A stretch of 24,260 nucleotides of DNA from an uncultured Collinsella sp. (GTDB lineage: Bacteria; Actinomycetota; Coriobacteriia; Coriobacteriales; Coriobacteriaceae). Positions 23,467 through 24,260 of this stretch are shown here, piece by piece. The notes beneath the pieces were generated by a model that worked only from the letters and a program-made list of their open reading frames with translations, did no database searches and had not been told where the DNA came from. The DNA is taken from NCBI GenBank assembly GCA_902495945.1, contig CABUZD010000012.1, positions 1 to 24,260 of the forward strand. The letters are read 5' to 3'. Each line of letters begins with the position of its first letter. Position 1 is the stretch's first letter. The translations under genes were made by a program, and so were the position numbers.

Positions 23467-24260
23467 ATGCAGGCAGATTCCGCTCAGCAGCAGGGCCTTT
23501 ATCGCCCCGAATTCGATCACGATGCGTGTGGCATCGGCGCGCTTGCCGATATCAACGGTGAGCGCCATCACCAGATTCTGGACGATGCGCTGTCCATTCT
23601 GGTCAACTTGGAGCACCGCGGCGGCACGGGACTTGAGAAGAACACCGGCGACGGCGCCGGCATCCTGTTTCAGGTTCCGCATCACTTTTTCCGCAAAGAG
23701 GCTCAAAAGTGCGGCCAGATTCTGCCGGCAGAGGGCGACTATGGCGTGGCCATGCTGTTCTTCCCGCAGGACGACAAGGGCGTAGAGGATGCCCGTCGCG
23801 TGTTTGAGGAGGGCTGCGCCGAGGCCGGCGTGCCGCTGCTTTTTTGGCGCGAGGTGCCGGTCGACCCGCACGATTTGGGCGAGACGGCCCGCGCCTGCAT
23901 GCCCACCATCTTGCAGGCCTTCCTGGGCCGTCCGGACGACACGCCCGCCGGCGATGCCTTCGAGCGTCGTCTGTACGTGTGCCGCCGCACCATCGAGAAG
24001 AAGGCCGACGTCGAGTTTGCCCTGCGCGACAAGATCTTCTATGTGTGCTCCATGAGCTCGCGCACCATCGTGTACAAGGGTATGCTGGTCGCCACGCAGA
24101 TGCGCCGCTTCTTCATCGATCTCAACGACGCCGCCGTCAAGACGGCCGTGGCGCTCGTCCACTCGCGCTACTCCACCAACACCACGCCCAGCTGGGAACG
24201 CGCGCATTTTTTTTTTTATTTTATGGAGAACTGCGAGATCTACACCCTCAAGGGCAACGT
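23467..24260 (+). CDS. gltB: Glutamate synthase large subunit (5' part)
   Basis: Start of the large subunit that makes glutamate from glutamine and 2-oxoglutarate. The class II glutaminase domain is recognised by HDACGIGALADINGE, with Cys21 as the nucleophile exposed after removal of a 20-residue propeptide; ILVNLEHRGGTG, KNTGDGAGILFQVPHHFF; and HSRYSTNTTPSWERAH near residue 240. AGGGGAGG stands 6 bases before the ATG. The gene runs off the right end after 264 complete codons of an expected 1,500. Odd: just after PSWERAH the sequence reads HFFFYFMENCEI where family members have a form like HPNRFIMHNGEI, coded by a T-rich stretch (24205-24234) that keeps the frame; this removes the HNG residues of the active site and looks like a sequence or assembly error. 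Confidence 0.93.
   Translation, partial: MQADSAQQQGLYRPEFDHDACGIGALADINGERHHQILDDALSILVNLEHRGGTGLEKNTGDGAGILFQVPHHFFRKEAQKCGQILPAEGDYGVAMLFFPQDDKGVEDARRVFEEGCAEAGVPLLFWREVPVDPHDLGETARACMPTILQAFLGRPDDTPAGDAFERRLYVCRRTIEKKADVEFALRDKIFYVCSMSSRTIVYKGMLVATQMRRFFIDLNDAAVKTAVALVHSRYSTNTTPSWERAHFFFYFMENCEIYTLKGN

Overview
The window is high-GC, with C/G-ending codons, and its genes read like a strictly fermentative or anaerobic Actinomycetota member of the class Coriobacteriia; Collinsella is my best guess (inference from gene style and content, no search done). Almost everything is on the + strand. Both ends cut genes: secA at the left, glutamate synthase (gltB) at the right.

Region 1 (1-9300) holds secA (3' part), prfB, a YitT-type membrane protein, a two-gene split transketolase, then a 520-base gap rich in repeats and a 123-base nested hairpin, then ftsE-ftsX. 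FtsE carries an unusual N-terminal extension of about 170 residues. Region 2 (9300-12970) holds rnr (RNase R), a stand-alone small serine recombinase preceded by a compact inverted repeat, and a VanZ-like membrane protein. Region 3 (13176-17619) is a MurNAc salvage cluster: murR-type regulator, murQ, a murP-type PTS IIBC, and mupG. Together these would import MurNAc or MurNAc-disaccharide as the 6-phosphate, hydrolyse the disaccharide phosphate, and remove lactate to give GlcNAc-6-P. Region 4 (17712-19160) has an ArsC/Spx-family protein, an array of three palindromes with an exact 62-base period, a small minus-strand protein, and tRNA-Gln(CUG) and tRNA-Glu(CUC) with a promoter and terminator. 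Region 5 (19217-21612) has a TPR protein overlapping smpB, a flavin-reductase-like protein and a very short rubredoxin missed by length filters. Region 6 (21613-24260) has a minus-strand Nramp metal transporter with repeats of one palindromic family on both sides, including a three-unit array with an exact 80-base period, then a short orphan C-terminal coding remnant and the start of gltB.

The secA-prfB-ftsE-ftsX-rnr-smpB order looks like a conserved backbone into which the transketolase block and the recombinase/MurNAc/tRNA block have been placed.

Most notable observations: (i) two unrelated palindrome families in strictly periodic tandem arrays, one with covarying arm changes; (ii) a release factor 2 whose specificity tripeptide reads SPT rather than SPF, in a window where 13 of 21 genes stop with TAG and only 2 with TGA; (iii) the large nested hairpin upstream of ftsE; (iv) a 67-base palindromic repeat found twice; (v) a corrupted-looking T-rich stretch in gltB that probably is a sequence or assembly error.
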